A DNA stretch of 40,887 nt from Trichomonas tenax (Eukaryota > Parabasalia > Trichomonadida > Trichomonadidae): positions 1 through 40,887 of the forward strand of contig JALKBU010000428.1 in the NCBI GenBank assembly GCA_023091735.1, written 5' to 3'. The notes under the pieces were generated by a model. The model was not told the DNA's origin and did not search any database. It worked only from the letters and a program-made list of their open reading frames with translations. The translations under genes and the position numbers were made by a program. Shown in pieces: positions 20,742-30,559 of the stretch (the first letter of the stretch is position 1; each line of letters opens with the position of its first letter).

Positions 20742-22136
20742 ATGTTTTCACGTCTTTTCCTTCATTCCACAGATTTCTACAGCGATGATGGTAACACATA
20801 TAATAGCCCAGACAATCAGGATATCTATGTCGAAAACTCTGTTTTCACTTCTTATACTGGTGACAATAATTCTTCAATAATTTCCTCGGATGCTGGCTTC
20901 ACATTAAATATACAGCATGTATACTTTAATAATGTTACAACAGGTTCATATTACACCATTTACTCGGGTGGAACTCTCTATATTTCACGAACTTGCTTCA
21001 TAAAATGTTACACGACAAGCCATCATGAAAATTCTTGCGGTATTGTTTATTCCAAGAATGGTGATTACACGAGGGAAATCACTCACGTCGGTATTAACCA
21101 GTGTTATTCTCTTAACAGTTCACGTGATGGATTTCTTATTGATATTAAAAATAGTTACTTAAACTATAACAATTTTTCATTTAGTAATCCTAAGAAAAGT
21201 GCGATTAACTTATTCAAAATGTACAATTCTCCAACATATACTTTCGCAATTAATATTTCAAGTGATTTTAATGCAATGCAAATTGAACAAATTTTATCTG
21301 TGAGCAATTTAGTTTTCATGAATTGTAAAAGCGTTGGATTCCAAATTTATAGGACTAATGTATCGATTTCAGGGTGTTATTTCTTGGATAATTCAGGCTT
21401 TGACATTAATTTAGATGGTACGTCATCATGCAGTCTTACAAATTGCTGATTTACTAATATGACTTGCAATTCCATGCAGAGTGTAACCAGATTATTAGGA
21501 AATAGTTTACAAGGTGATGGAGATCCACCATTATCATTAGATTTTGAGAAAGATGTTGGCATTCAAAATGATGAAGTTCATATGTGCCCTAATGGTAACT
21601 TTAACCGAACGTCTTATATTCCAGCATTAACTCCATCAACGACACCAAGCACAACTCCATCAATGACACCAAGCACAACTCCATCAACGACACCAAGCAC
21701 AACTCCATCAATGACACCAAGCACAACTCCATCAACGACACCAAGCACAACTCCATCAATGACACCAAGCACAACACCATCAACGACACCAAGCACAACT
21801 CCATCAATGACACCAAGCACAACACCATCAACGACACCAAGCACAACTCCATCAATGACACCAAGCACAACTCCATCAATGACACCAAGCACAACACCAT
21901 CAATGACACCAAGCACAACACCAATTTCAACTCCAAAATCTACACCTTTTATTTTTGAGACGCCTGCAACTACTCCATTCACAACACCATTAACTACACC
22001 ATCAACAACTCCTGTCGTTACACCTCATCAGACAACCAGGCCGAACTGTTTTGTCAAAGAAGAAGAAGTTGAGCAGCGTAAAAGATACAAACGTATCAAA
22101 GTAATTTATGCTCTTGGTGCATCTTATATGATTTGA
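20742..22136 (+). pseudogene. Beta-helix surface protein with Thr/Pro stalk, one internal stop
   Basis: One frame runs from 20742 to 22136 and is broken only by TGA at 21447-21449 (LTNC-stop-FTNM). Before the stop, about 235 residues show the repeated short strands of the trichomonad beta-helix/Pmp-like surface family (YVENSVFTSY, LYISRTCFIKCY, VSISGCYFLDN), with many Cys, Asn and Ser. After it come a linker and a long Thr-Pro-Ser stalk with about twelve copies of an 8-residue unit, then EEEVEQRKRYKRIKVIYALGA and a stop. In an intact relative a membrane span would be expected near this end; here it is cut off. No signal peptide is evident. It may be a recently inactivated gene, or the TGA could be a sequencing error, but the truncated anchor argues for decay. 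Confidence 0.65.
21634..21925 (+). repeat. 24-bp minisatellite encoding TPSTTPS(M/T)
   Basis: About twelve copies of ACACCAAGCACAACTCCATCA plus ATG or ACG follow each other with almost no synonymous change. The copies differ mainly in the ATG/ACG position and ACT/ACA, which points to recent expansion or homogenisation. It generates long artefactual open frames on the minus strand. Confidence 0.9.
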
Positions 22137-22356
22137 TTCAATGAATTATCTTTATTGTTTTAAGGGATTGCTCAACAGTTTATTTTCACGGGTGCATTAA
22201 TCGCAGTCGATACAGCAATGCTGTATGATTCAATCAATAATAAATGTATACTTGGCAAGTACACTTGATGCACTATCATTTGGCATCATTAATACAATAA
22301 AATGAAGAGTTTTAAACTCTGATCATCAAATTTGTTTTTTCTGCTTATCTCTCTAT

Positions 22357-23278
22357 TGTTTTGCGTGTCAACGAGTCACGTTGTAAAGTGTCAGATTATC
22401 AGATTTTTAAAAGGTGACATCTGATGTAAAGTGAAAAATGTCAAAAAAAATAATAAAGGGTGAATAGCTATTTGAATTTGATGTGAGACAAATAAATTTC
22501 ATTATATAGGTGTTTTTGGCCCATTTCTACTGTTGTGTGCAACTATATCACACTGCATGGCTGCGCGCAGCAGCAGAAATGGGCCCAAAACACTTTCAAG
22601 AAGAAAGTTGTGCATCGACATGATTTCGGCAAAGGCTGATGTTTTTCGTTTCTTTAGCTGGTGAATATTTGGGATCTATATATCTCTAAGAAGTCACCAG
22701 CTAAAGAAGCGAAAAACATCAGCCTTTGCCGAAATCATGTCGATTTAATCTTTTTTTAAATTCTGCTTTTTGGACATTTTTGATACTGTGTGCAGCTATC
22801 ATATGTGCAGTAGATGTGCTCAGTATCAAAGATGGCCAAAAAGCAAAATATTTTTGTGAATCGAAGTTATCTCGGCAAAAAAACACGAGATCCCTTGCTT
22901 CTTCAGCGGGTGATTGACTTAGATACATGTGATGCTAAGGATTTACTTGCTAAAGAAACGAGGGATCTCTGTCTGCGTCGAAATAACTTAGACTTTCAAT
23001 CGACTTTGAAAAAGTGCTTTTCCTTCATGTTTTCTGCTGTGCGCAGCCACACAATGTGATGCAGTTGCACACAGCAGCAAAAATGGACGAAAAGCACGCT
23101 TTTTTATTTCAAATTTGAATACTCCCCTTCTAATTTCGAATCTGACAACTATTTTTTATTTGGCAAATAATATTTTACTTGACAAGATGAATTTTTTAAT
23201 CGTTTTTTTGACTATTTTTCAATGCTGAAAATCTGACAATCTAACATTTTACAATGCGACTCCTTGACACGCAAAACA
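22357..23278. mobile_element. 922-bp terminal-inverted-repeat element carrying an alternating hairpin array
   Basis: The ends are inverted repeats of about 55 bp starting TGTTTTGCGTGTCAA (left 22357-22408, right 23225-23278), roughly 85% alike by eye. Directly outside, CTAT flanks both ends (22353-22356 and 23279-23282), a possible 4-bp target-site duplication. Subterminal words such as GTGTCAGAT and TTGTAAA recur and could be transposase-binding sites. The interior encodes no transposase, so the element would be non-autonomous. Its core (22510-23100) is an alternating inverted-repeat array. Confidence 0.7.
22510..23100. repeat. Accordion array: A-B-A-B-A hairpins
   Basis: Five hairpins of two types alternate. 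A type: A1 22510-22593, A2 22764-22845, A3 23012-23100, with tips like CTGTGTGCAGC and arms ending in an A/T-flanked CCATTTnT-type word. B type: B1 22614-22744 and B2 22861-22991, with tips near GCTAAAGAA. B1 has 51-bp arms (22614-22664 and 22694-22744) with a single mismatch. The DNA between successive centres (about 125 bp) is the same unit in alternating orientation. B1 is nearly perfect while the A hairpins and B2 have diverged. Confidence 0.85.
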
Positions 23279-23469
23279 CTATAGTTAGCCTTTGTTTGTA
23301 TAATGGAATGATTGTATGCATATCATTTTTTTAAAATCCAGTATTGGGGCAGAAGATAGAGGTTTTCGACAAAATTTAAATACTTCGAAACATTTTTCCA
23401 CAATTTTTAAACAAAATTGACATTCAATCCGCTTCTCAATTTAATAAACTTGTCAAATTTAGCCGCTCA

Positions 23470-23836
23470 AAAAGAGTTATCATTATTTTTGGGAGAATAA
23501 CACACAGAGCTTATGTGTGAACACTTGGAATACTTTTTTCAAAAAAAACATATTTGTGATTAGATTTACCTATTTACCATCGACAACAACATATTTTACT
23601 TTATAAAAATGCTATACAATGGGAATATAATATATTATAATGAGTAAAGCACATCATGGCAAATCAATGTTTTTGATGCAAGATATATCTAATATTTTAA
23701 TGAAATATAGACTTTGTTAGCTAATTCTTTAATATATCATGCACAACAGGGTTTTGCACATTGGGGTTCAATAACTTAGCAAGAAGTTAATCCAGTGAGT
23801 TAAAAAACGAGTTTCGCCGACTTTGCGTATAAATTT
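23470..23836 (+). repeat. Dispersed repeat, copy 1 (about 365 bp)
   Basis: This segment, from AAAGAGTTATCATTATTTTT to TTCGCCGACTTTGCGTATAAA, recurs in the same orientation at 34097-34463 with about 95% identity by eye. No terminal inverted repeats and no open frame are seen. Flanks differ beyond the ends. Confidence 0.9.
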
Positions 23837-24041
23837 TAGACAAGCCGAAATTGTAGCATTATTTTCGGTGATAATATTGTTACATGTTCCACTATAATAT
23901 TCCTTCCATATGTCATTAGGATTTATCTATGAAAGATTCATCGGATGTCAGTCGGTGGTTAAAATATCACTTTATTAAGGTTAATTATAAAATACTCAAA
24001 TAAACATTTATAAAATTTCCAAAACAAAAAAATAAATATAA

Positions 24042-26615
24042 TTATATCAGATAGTCTGCATCTGCTGCATCAGGAATTGATTGATCTGCATTTCCTGATT
24101 CCCATGCTCCAACAGCTTCTTCTTTAGCAAGGACTTCGATTCTATCAAGAGTTTCGCAAACTCTATCAATTGCATCATCATTTGGATATTCGCACATTTC
24201 AAAGTGACAGAAACCAGTACGAAGCATGATAGCATTCACGGAAGGGCTCTCGATGTTTGGCTTCTCTGTCAGGAGAACATCTGGATCTGATTTGTTTATA
24301 TCATCATTGATGAGATGACAGTAAAGTTTACTGCCTTCCACAGCTGACCAGAGATATTCTTCTGCATCTTTAAGAAATTCCTTATCTTCATGTTCGAATG
24401 GAGCTGTGAAAGCAAGTCTCACAGTGAGTCCTTGAGGTGGTAAATCATATATTTCCTTTGGAAGCTCACGAAGATTTTCGAGGGGAATTGTGTCATCAAC
24501 GCATAAATCGATGAAATCGACTTTTGCTTTCGTTTCTTCAAGCATAGATATTCTTGCTCTAAATATTCTGTTTCCAAATATCGTACCAACAACATCGCCC
24601 TTCATTGGATTCTTTGGAAGAGATCTGCACTTTGGTAATTCGTTTCTAAGCATCTTGAAGTCTTCTGTTATAACGGCAATAACAAGAGTGCAACAATCCC
24701 AAACAAACAAAACTCTGCATTCATAAATTTCACCTCTTTCAAGATTGAAGACTCCTCTGCTCTTTCCAGACCATATTCCCATTTGACTTTTTTGAGCAGA
24801 TTTTCTTGAATTGCTGAGTAAGTTCTTGATTGGATGTCTGGATAAAGATTGAGAAATATCAATAAATCCACGCTTCAGCAATTCAGCTTCAAGAACATAG
24901 CTGCTTGAGCCATCATATACAGTTATGGAACCAATGAAGACTCCATGTTTGTCCAAATCTCTGACGAAAAGATCGCATTCTCTCAATAAGAAATGTTTGT
25001 TGCAATATTGCAATGCATCATTTCCGATTCTGTCCTGCGGATCTGAAAAACCAATGCCAAGCAAATTAACTTTTATCAATGTTAATTCTGATGGAATGAA
25101 AACAACAACTTTTGTGGCACAAACGAAGAACTGGATAATGCCAATTACGTTTTTACCATTAACATGGCTGAAGTATTTCGATGAACGTTCTCTTGTAGAT
25201 TTATTTGATAAATCAACGATCTGTGGAGGAGTAACCGTGTCAATGCTGAATAAACCAATTTCGCTTTCTCTTGCTTCTTGTTCAAGTTCCATCATTCTTG
25301 TAAAACAAGCAGGCGGTCTTCCATTCTTAGGAAATTGGACTTCGCAAAGACCAGCAGCTGCTATCCTTTCATTAATAATGATATCTTCGTCAAATAATGT
25401 TAAAGTTACATATGTTCTTCCTTGTAAGTTATCACGAGCTTCCATTTTATAATCAACAACCGCACGAACTCTTTTTCCAATTAACGTTTCTCTCAATAAT
25501 TCATGTGCTTGGTATGCATAAGGATCAGATGCTCCCATTGGGTTAAAAACAGGGATCTTGCAACCAGATAAACAAACTCTTTCGACTTTATCATCATTTT
25601 TTAATATTTCGATAAATGCTGTTCCTCTGAGATTATAAACATGCCCCTCGATAATATTATCACTTATATCTGATACGCTTAATCCTTTCCATATGTTTTT
25701 AGCGTTTGATTTCGCTTTGGCTTCTTGAATTTTGTATTTTTCTTCCGATCCTTTGACAAAATGCATTGTTGGAATAAAAACTGTTGCAAGACCTTCTTCT
25801 AAGAGCTTTAACGCTATATCTCCGTATTTCTTGTGTAAAACTGTGGCCTGGAATGAGTTAAAGCCATCATGATATCCTAAAAGTGAAACATGAACATTTC
25901 TTTGAAGAAAGTTAAGTTCTGCAAAGTACTTTGCTTCAAGACCATATGGTTCTGGATTTTCTCGCTTTGCTGAAGGAGATTTAATTCCGCAAAGAGAAAT
26001 CGTAATTGATTCCAAATTTGGAAGCAACACAACATTAAGCATGAATCCATTTTGAACATGTTCAATGATTGCATCGAATTCTTTCTTATCTAATAAATTT
26101 TGGATTTTATATTCTGCAGGAAGTTTACGAATGTATCTGCTATCGCTCCAAATTCCTTTTTTGTTATCACGCGCTGCATTTTGAAGTGCATATAATTGAT
26201 TTGAGTAATCACTTTGTTGGCCGCCTTTGTGACGCGCCATTCCAGCTTCAATGATCGCCATTCCGACGTCCATATTGTCATAGTCGACCAATTCGACTCT
26301 TCCGTAAGCGATTGGAAGTCGACCAAAATCCGGATGAGAACGGCCGAGATCTGACTTCTGAACGTCAGCGACAATGCATCTTTTGCCGACAGTGAGCGTC
26401 CTCGTGTAGTTGAATGCTGTCCACGCGTCGAATTCATCTTCACGAGTTCCATCACTGAGTCCTAAGCGAGGAGCGATGATGTTGTTCAGTGAAACAGCGT
26501 AAGGCTTCTTTCCTTTCTCCGATACAAACTTCACAATCAAAGTTGATCCATCCAAAACGCCTAAAACAACACCTTTCTCCATTTTTTGCAGAATTTGAAA
26601 AACAGGGGAATACAT
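24042..26615 (-). CDS. Tudor-SN (staphylococcal nuclease-like domains plus Tudor domain)
   Basis: The 857-residue protein has the SND1/Tudor-SN architecture: SN-like domain 1 (about 12-160, with VVLGVLDGSTLIVKF and MARHKGG), SN2 (about 175-312, ending AKNIWKG), SN3 (about 318-458, ending ESEIGLFS), SN4 (about 485-622, ending KSQMGIWSG), a Tudor domain (about 645-740, FRARI and KVDFIDLCVDDTIPLENLRELP) and a partial fifth SN domain. Human SND1 is 910 residues. The family binds RNA and methylated proteins, and acts in RNA decay, splicing and small-RNA pathways. The first ATG (26615) is probably not used: a TCA initiator at 26596-26598 lies downstream of it and 14 nt before Met12 (26582), which opens MEKGVVLGVLDG. 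Intact, and confidently identified. Confidence 0.93.
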   Translation of the reverse strand: MYSPVFQILQKMEKGVVLGVLDGSTLIVKFVSEKGKKPYAVSLNNIIAPRLGLSDGTREDEFDAWTAFNYTRTLTVGKRCIVADVQKSDLGRSHPDFGRLPIAYGRVELVDYDNMDVGMAIIEAGMARHKGGQQSDYSNQLYALQNAARDNKKGIWSDSRYIRKLPAEYKIQNLLDKKEFDAIIEHVQNGFMLNVVLLPNLESITISLCGIKSPSAKRENPEPYGLEAKYFAELNFLQRNVHVSLLGYHDGFNSFQATVLHKKYGDIALKLLEEGLATVFIPTMHFVKGSEEKYKIQEAKAKSNAKNIWKGLSVSDISDNIIEGHVYNLRGTAFIEILKNDDKVERVCLSGCKIPVFNPMGASDPYAYQAHELLRETLIGKRVRAVVDYKMEARDNLQGRTYVTLTLFDEDIIINERIAAAGLCEVQFPKNGRPPACFTRMMELEQEARESEIGLFSIDTVTPPQIVDLSNKSTRERSSKYFSHVNGKNVIGIIQFFVCATKVVVFIPSELTLIKVNLLGIGFSDPQDRIGNDALQYCNKHFLLRECDLFVRDLDKHGVFIGSITVYDGSSSYVLEAELLKRGFIDISQSLSRHPIKNLLSNSRKSAQKSQMGIWSGKSRGVFNLERGEIYECRVLFVWDCCTLVIAVITEDFKMLRNELPKCRSLPKNPMKGDVVGTIFGNRIFRARISMLEETKAKVDFIDLCVDDTIPLENLRELPKEIYDLPPQGLTVRLAFTAPFEHEDKEFLKDAEEYLWSAVEGSKLYCHLINDDINKSDPDVLLTEKPNIESPSVNAIMLRTGFCHFEMCEYPNDDAIDRVCETLDRIEVLAKEEAVGAWESGNADQSIPDAADADYLI
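26596..26604 (-). promoter_or_regulatory. Candidate initiator of the Tudor-SN gene
   Basis: On the minus strand TTTTTCAAATT puts the A of TCA at 26596, 14 nt before the ATG at 26582. It supports the shorter start. Confidence 0.35.
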
Positions 26616-27007
26616 TACTAATAAGGGTAAATATTTCAGGGGGTTGACAAAATAACGAGGGGTTGAAGAAACTCATTTAAAAATCATATAAACTTAATTC
26701 TTCAGGGATTACACACTCTGTTAACTCTGACTTTGTCATATCTTTTGTAACATTTTGCGATTTCACAATGTTTATATTGTGAAATCGAGATATGATTGAT
26801 GATGGTGAAAGTGTTTAAATATTTGAAGGAATGAATGGAACATCAGAAGGAGAATAAGGAATTAGCACTAACCATGAATATTCAAGCAATATAGCAGATG
26901 GACAATTTGGAATTATTCAAGCTAACTTTCCCTAATATTTTTTGATCAATGAAAATAAAAGAGAGGATCAATTATGATCATTCAACTCTGAAGTTTGAGG
27001 GGTATTG
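26616..27007. other. Spacer with a perfect hairpin
   Basis: No supported gene. CGATTTCACAAT (26758-26769) and ATTGTGAAATCG (26776-26787) form a 12-bp stem with loop GTTTAT. It lies about 175 bases upstream of the Tudor-SN start (reading on minus) and could be structural or regulatory. Confidence 0.5.
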
Positions 27008-27345
27008 CTATGAATTATTCGTTAAAATAAGTAAAATAAAAGGAATATTATGTAATTGAAACATGAAATGAGAGCATGTGTTACAAAAAACAAAAAAGGT
27101 GTTGCTTTGGATCAGCACCTTGATAATATAAATATTTGTTTGTTTTGCACAATTATTAATAAGAAGTTTCCTCATTCGTTCTGATTTAGCAACTATCAAT
27201 GCATTCTTCCCCAAATTAACATTGACGTGTTTCTGTTTAATAAGATATTCTGCAATATCATGGTTATCATTACAAGATGCCAGATAAAGAAGTGATTTGT
27301 TATTTCTTGTTAAACAGTTGGAAATTGAAACGTGACACGCCGATT
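27008..27345 (-). pseudogene. Fragment of an ankyrin-type protein
   Basis: On the minus strand one frame reads from about 27345 to 27008 without a good start. It contains NKSLLYLASCNDNHDIAEYL and IKQKHVNVNLGKNALIVAKS, the usual ankyrin helix-loop-helix pattern, and then loses recognisable sequence after about 27130. It abuts the 5' end of the eIF2A gene in opposite orientation. It looks like the remains of one to two repeats of a trichomonad ankyrin gene. Confidence 0.5.
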
Positions 27346-27356
27346 ATTGTATTGAA

Positions 27357-28898
27357 ATGGTTAAAATGCGTTTTCTGGATTTCTATTTTAACAAAGAGTC
27401 CAAATACTGGGATATAAAAATAATTGAGAATAAAAAAGCGGTTTTTCTTTCTTTTTTAAAGGCCAAAATAAAAAAAATGTTCATTTGCACAGGATCAGTC
27501 AAAGGAATAGAGATAAGAAAAGTTCAGTACAAGGACGCGAAGTTAACTGTCGACGAACCTGTCAACTTAATTCCGAATTGTCACAACTTCACATTTTCGC
27601 CCGACTATAAATACGTCTGTTTTTGCACAAAGAGTGGTGTACATTCAAAAGAATTCCCAGACAAATTCATTTATGTTTGCCGCTTTGACATAAACACAGG
27701 AAAAATCGAGAAATTACACGAAATCCAGACACCGAACGTTCTTTCTGTGAAATTCAGCCCAAAGAGCACATACATCTGCCTCATGTGTCGCAGAACTGTA
27801 AACACAGACAACGAAAACATTCCATTAATTCAAGTTTTCAAGACAGAGACAGCAGAAATCGTTAATTCTTACAACTACAACGCGCAAAAGGTACCAACAG
27901 TGTTTTGGACAGACGACGAAAAAGTTTTCTGCTCCACTTACACTGATGGAATCAAATTTACCGAAATTCGGCCAGATGGCTCTAAAGTTACAAAAGACTG
28001 CCCATTAGAGAAGCTTCACGCAGCAGCATTCACAAATACACGCAATGGATTGAAATTCGCAACAGTTTATGGCGAAAATCCAAAGAAGATGAAATTATTC
28101 AACTATCCAAACTTAGAAAATCATGTTGCATATCGCCCGATCATGATTGGTGAAACATTCACCATTAAAATCAATCCAAACGGTACTTCTGCTGTTGCAA
28201 TTGGTCTTAAAAACGAATCTGATTCAACATTCTACGGCGAAAGCTACGCATTCTACTTGAATGACCAGAACCGCCAGGATCTCAACTTAAAGAAGTCAGG
28301 ACCAATCCACACAATCGAATATTCACCAAATGGAGATAAATTTGTTATTATTGCTGGTCACGTTCCTCCAGCTGTTCAAGTTTTCTACGAAAAAGCCCAC
28401 ACGAACGGTGAGATTGGTGAATTCCCATTAAATTCAGTTCGTTATTCAGCAAATCCGAACATCGCATGTATTGGTGGCTTTGGATCTTTCACAGGAACAA
28501 TTATGTTCTACGATCTCGCATCCCGTGACAAGATCAGTGAAGGTGAAGCTCCATACACATCAGAGTGGTCCTGGTCACCATGTGGCAGACTTATCTTGTC
28601 ATCAGTTCTCTATCCAAAAATGATGGTTGATAACGAATTTAGAGTCATCAATCACATGTCTCAGGTCTTGTATACACAGAAAGGACAAGAATTGACGCAA
28701 GCAGAATGGGTTGGCGTCGAAAAGTCAATGTCATTGCCAAGTATCAAGGCTCCAGTAATTGCTAAGCCTCAAGCTGCGGCATATGTTCCTCCACACCTTA
28801 GAAATAAGACACCAGGAGCTACAGGACCAGCTCCAAAGTATCCACCTGGTTTCACTCCAAAGTCCGAAGGATCTTCTATCAAGAAATCTAAGAGATAA
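27357..28898 (+). CDS. Eukaryotic translation initiation factor 2A (eIF2A)
   Basis: The 513-residue protein matches eIF2A, the WD-type beta-propeller factor that can deliver initiator tRNA to the small ribosomal subunit independently of eIF2. Blade signatures include VKFSPKSTYICLMCRR, KVPTVFWTDDEKVFCSTY, GPIHTIEYSPNGDKFVIIAG, IACIGGFGSFTGTIMFYDL and EWSWSPCGRLILSS. Near the C-terminus AAYVPPHLRNKTPGA corresponds to the conserved AYRPPALRNK segment of the human protein. Human eIF2A has 585 residues; the coiled-coil tail after this segment is missing here and replaced by a short Pro/Lys-rich end. Met1 (27357) and Met4 are both possible starts; the N-terminal 45 residues are Lys/Phe-rich and match the family poorly, so Met41 cannot be excluded. 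Identification is firm. Confidence 0.93.
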   Translation: MVKMRFLDFYFNKESKYWDIKIIENKKAVFLSFLKAKIKKMFICTGSVKGIEIRKVQYKDAKLTVDEPVNLIPNCHNFTFSPDYKYVCFCTKSGVHSKEFPDKFIYVCRFDINTGKIEKLHEIQTPNVLSVKFSPKSTYICLMCRRTVNTDNENIPLIQVFKTETAEIVNSYNYNAQKVPTVFWTDDEKVFCSTYTDGIKFTEIRPDGSKVTKDCPLEKLHAAAFTNTRNGLKFATVYGENPKKMKLFNYPNLENHVAYRPIMIGETFTIKINPNGTSAVAIGLKNESDSTFYGESYAFYLNDQNRQDLNLKKSGPIHTIEYSPNGDKFVIIAGHVPPAVQVFYEKAHTNGEIGEFPLNSVRYSANPNIACIGGFGSFTGTIMFYDLASRDKISEGEAPYTSEWSWSPCGRLILSSVLYPKMMVDNEFRVINHMSQVLYTQKGQELTQAEWVGVEKSMSLPSIKAPVIAKPQAAAYVPPHLRNKTPGATGPAPKYPPGFTPKSEGSSIKKSKR

Positions 28899-29285
28899 TT
28901 ATGTCATTATTTATACTACAAAATAAATGTGAAAATTTACGAAATACAAACTCGATAACATTATATATAACAATACCATTATTTAAATTGTTTATGAAAC
29001 TGAATCAACATCATTTTGAGATAAGAAAAAAAATTGTTGATGAATGATTGAAGCTTCATTATAACTGCAAAACGAATTGATAAATGAAACTCCATTTATA
29101 GGAATAGTATTCTATGTATTATACTCTATATTGCTAATAAATTAAATTTATAATAATATGTGCTGCATCATTATTTTTAATGTATTTTTTGTCATGAAGT
29201 AATTATATTTTAAAATATAATTCGTTTTATGATAGGGTTATAAACAACAAATTTACTTATAATATTACACAAGAATAAAATATAG
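28899..29285. other. AT-rich 3' spacer between convergent genes
   Basis: The eIF2A gene (+) and the membrane-protein gene (-) converge here. No gene or repeat seen. Confidence 0.6.
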
Positions 29286-30152
29286 TTATAAGAGATTCAT
29301 TTCATCCGGTCTTGTTGATACCATTCTATTTGAAGAACCGCAAATTGATTCAAATAACACAATTTGAAGATTAACTGCAAACCAAATTGGTAAACCAAGT
29401 CCTAAAGGTGATATTACATCTAAAATTTCTTCTAATGCGAGAATAATTATTGTATATAAAAGAACTTGTCTATGAAATAAAATTTTTGGCAAAAATGATA
29501 ATGATTTCGCAGTTCCTATGAATTTGGCATCAAAGGCAAGACATGGAAGATAGAAGAAAGTGATTCTTATTAAAATATAAATTGCGATTATAAAATATTT
29601 TGATTTTGACTGTAAAAAGTAGGCGAATTCTTTTACAGATAGAATAAAATAGTAAAATATTACGGAAATGATTCCTTTGACTGAAATAATTTTTTGAATT
29701 ACATTCATAACGTTTTGATTGAGGTGAATTGACATCAAAGTCGTAAAACAATAAACATGAAATATGGAGTGAAACACATTGGCAATGAGAAATGAAGGAT
29801 AAACAAAGTAAATTAGCAATATCGGTAAAATGTCTACGAAATATGAAAGAATGAAGAGCTTTAAATGTGGCTTAATCTGTCTGTATGATGTTGACAACAT
29901 GTTTATTAATGGAATTGGCCCAGTTCTGTTAAATCTTTCTATAATCCAAGTTTGAAAGGGATCGTCATCTTTTTTCACAAAAAAACTCGATGCCGTTCTC
30001 TGTGGAGAAGAATGATATTTGGGGAGCGACATTTTCAGTTCGTCGAATGAGTCATCTTCGGAAAGATGCTCCATCCCCAAAAAAAGTGCCGGGAAAATAA
30101 AAAATAAGGTTCGGATTTCAGAATAATCGTTTATCGAGCTCTGAATCATCAT
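29286..30152 (-). CDS. Multi-span membrane protein of unknown function
   Basis: I do not recognise the family. The frame encodes 288 residues; Met27 (30074), starting MEHLSEDDSFDELKM, is a plausible start because the preceding 26 codons are AT-rich and lie next to a spacer. After a hydrophilic N-terminus (about residues 27-95, Ser/Asp/Lys-rich, facing the cytosol by the positive-inside rule) come five or six hydrophobic segments: near 97-118, 119-142, 157-180, 186-207, 230-250 and 254-272. The C-terminus is short and polar (SNRMVSTRPDEMNLL). No enzymatic motif is visible. The overall build (polar head, clustered spans, wide aromatic residues) resembles small integral membrane proteins such as reticulon-like or Yip1-like proteins, but this is only a shape comparison. 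Confidence 0.65.
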   Translation of the reverse strand: MMIQSSINDYSEIRTLFFIFPALFLGMEHLSEDDSFDELKMSLPKYHSSPQRTASSFFVKKDDDPFQTWIIERFNRTGPIPLINMLSTSYRQIKPHLKLFILSYFVDILPILLIYFVYPSFLIANVFHSIFHVYCFTTLMSIHLNQNVMNVIQKIISVKGIISVIFYYFILSVKEFAYFLQSKSKYFIIAIYILIRITFFYLPCLAFDAKFIGTAKSLSFLPKILFHRQVLLYTIIILALEEILDVISPLGLGLPIWFAVNLQIVLFESICGSSNRMVSTRPDEMNLL

Positions 30153-30559
30153 ATTTATAGAATTCCATCATTCTTGGTATAATGTCTATAAGTTAAGGTA
30201 TTGTTAATATTCTATGAATGCCCTCTGTCGGCGTTATATTTTGATCGTATGTTGAGAGTTTAATTTTGTGATTTTGATGTAGCTCTACAAATTTCATTTC
30301 CTGACCACAATTATGAGTATGAGTTTTATCAGAATAAAGTAGTTTAACGAAATGAAATACCACTTTTTTTCGGATAAACCCAATTAGGAGTTTGTCATAA
30401 GAAGAATTGAGATTATCCGATAAGAATTAAGACTTTGAATTCTAAAAAAATGAAACAGAAAAGTGTTTTAGGAATATCAACATTATTATCCGAGTAATTT
30501 AATCAGTTTATTGAAATTTTGTAAAGCGGGAGATACGCTCGCATAGGAGAAAAGGATTA
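30153..30559. other. AT-rich spacer, nothing recognised
   Basis: No supported gene, RNA or repeat. Confidence 0.5.

Noticed and set aside
21601..21982. Long minus-strand frames with repeated VDGVVLGVI or SLMELCLV units
   Set aside because: They are the antisense of the 24-bp minisatellite and have no independent support.
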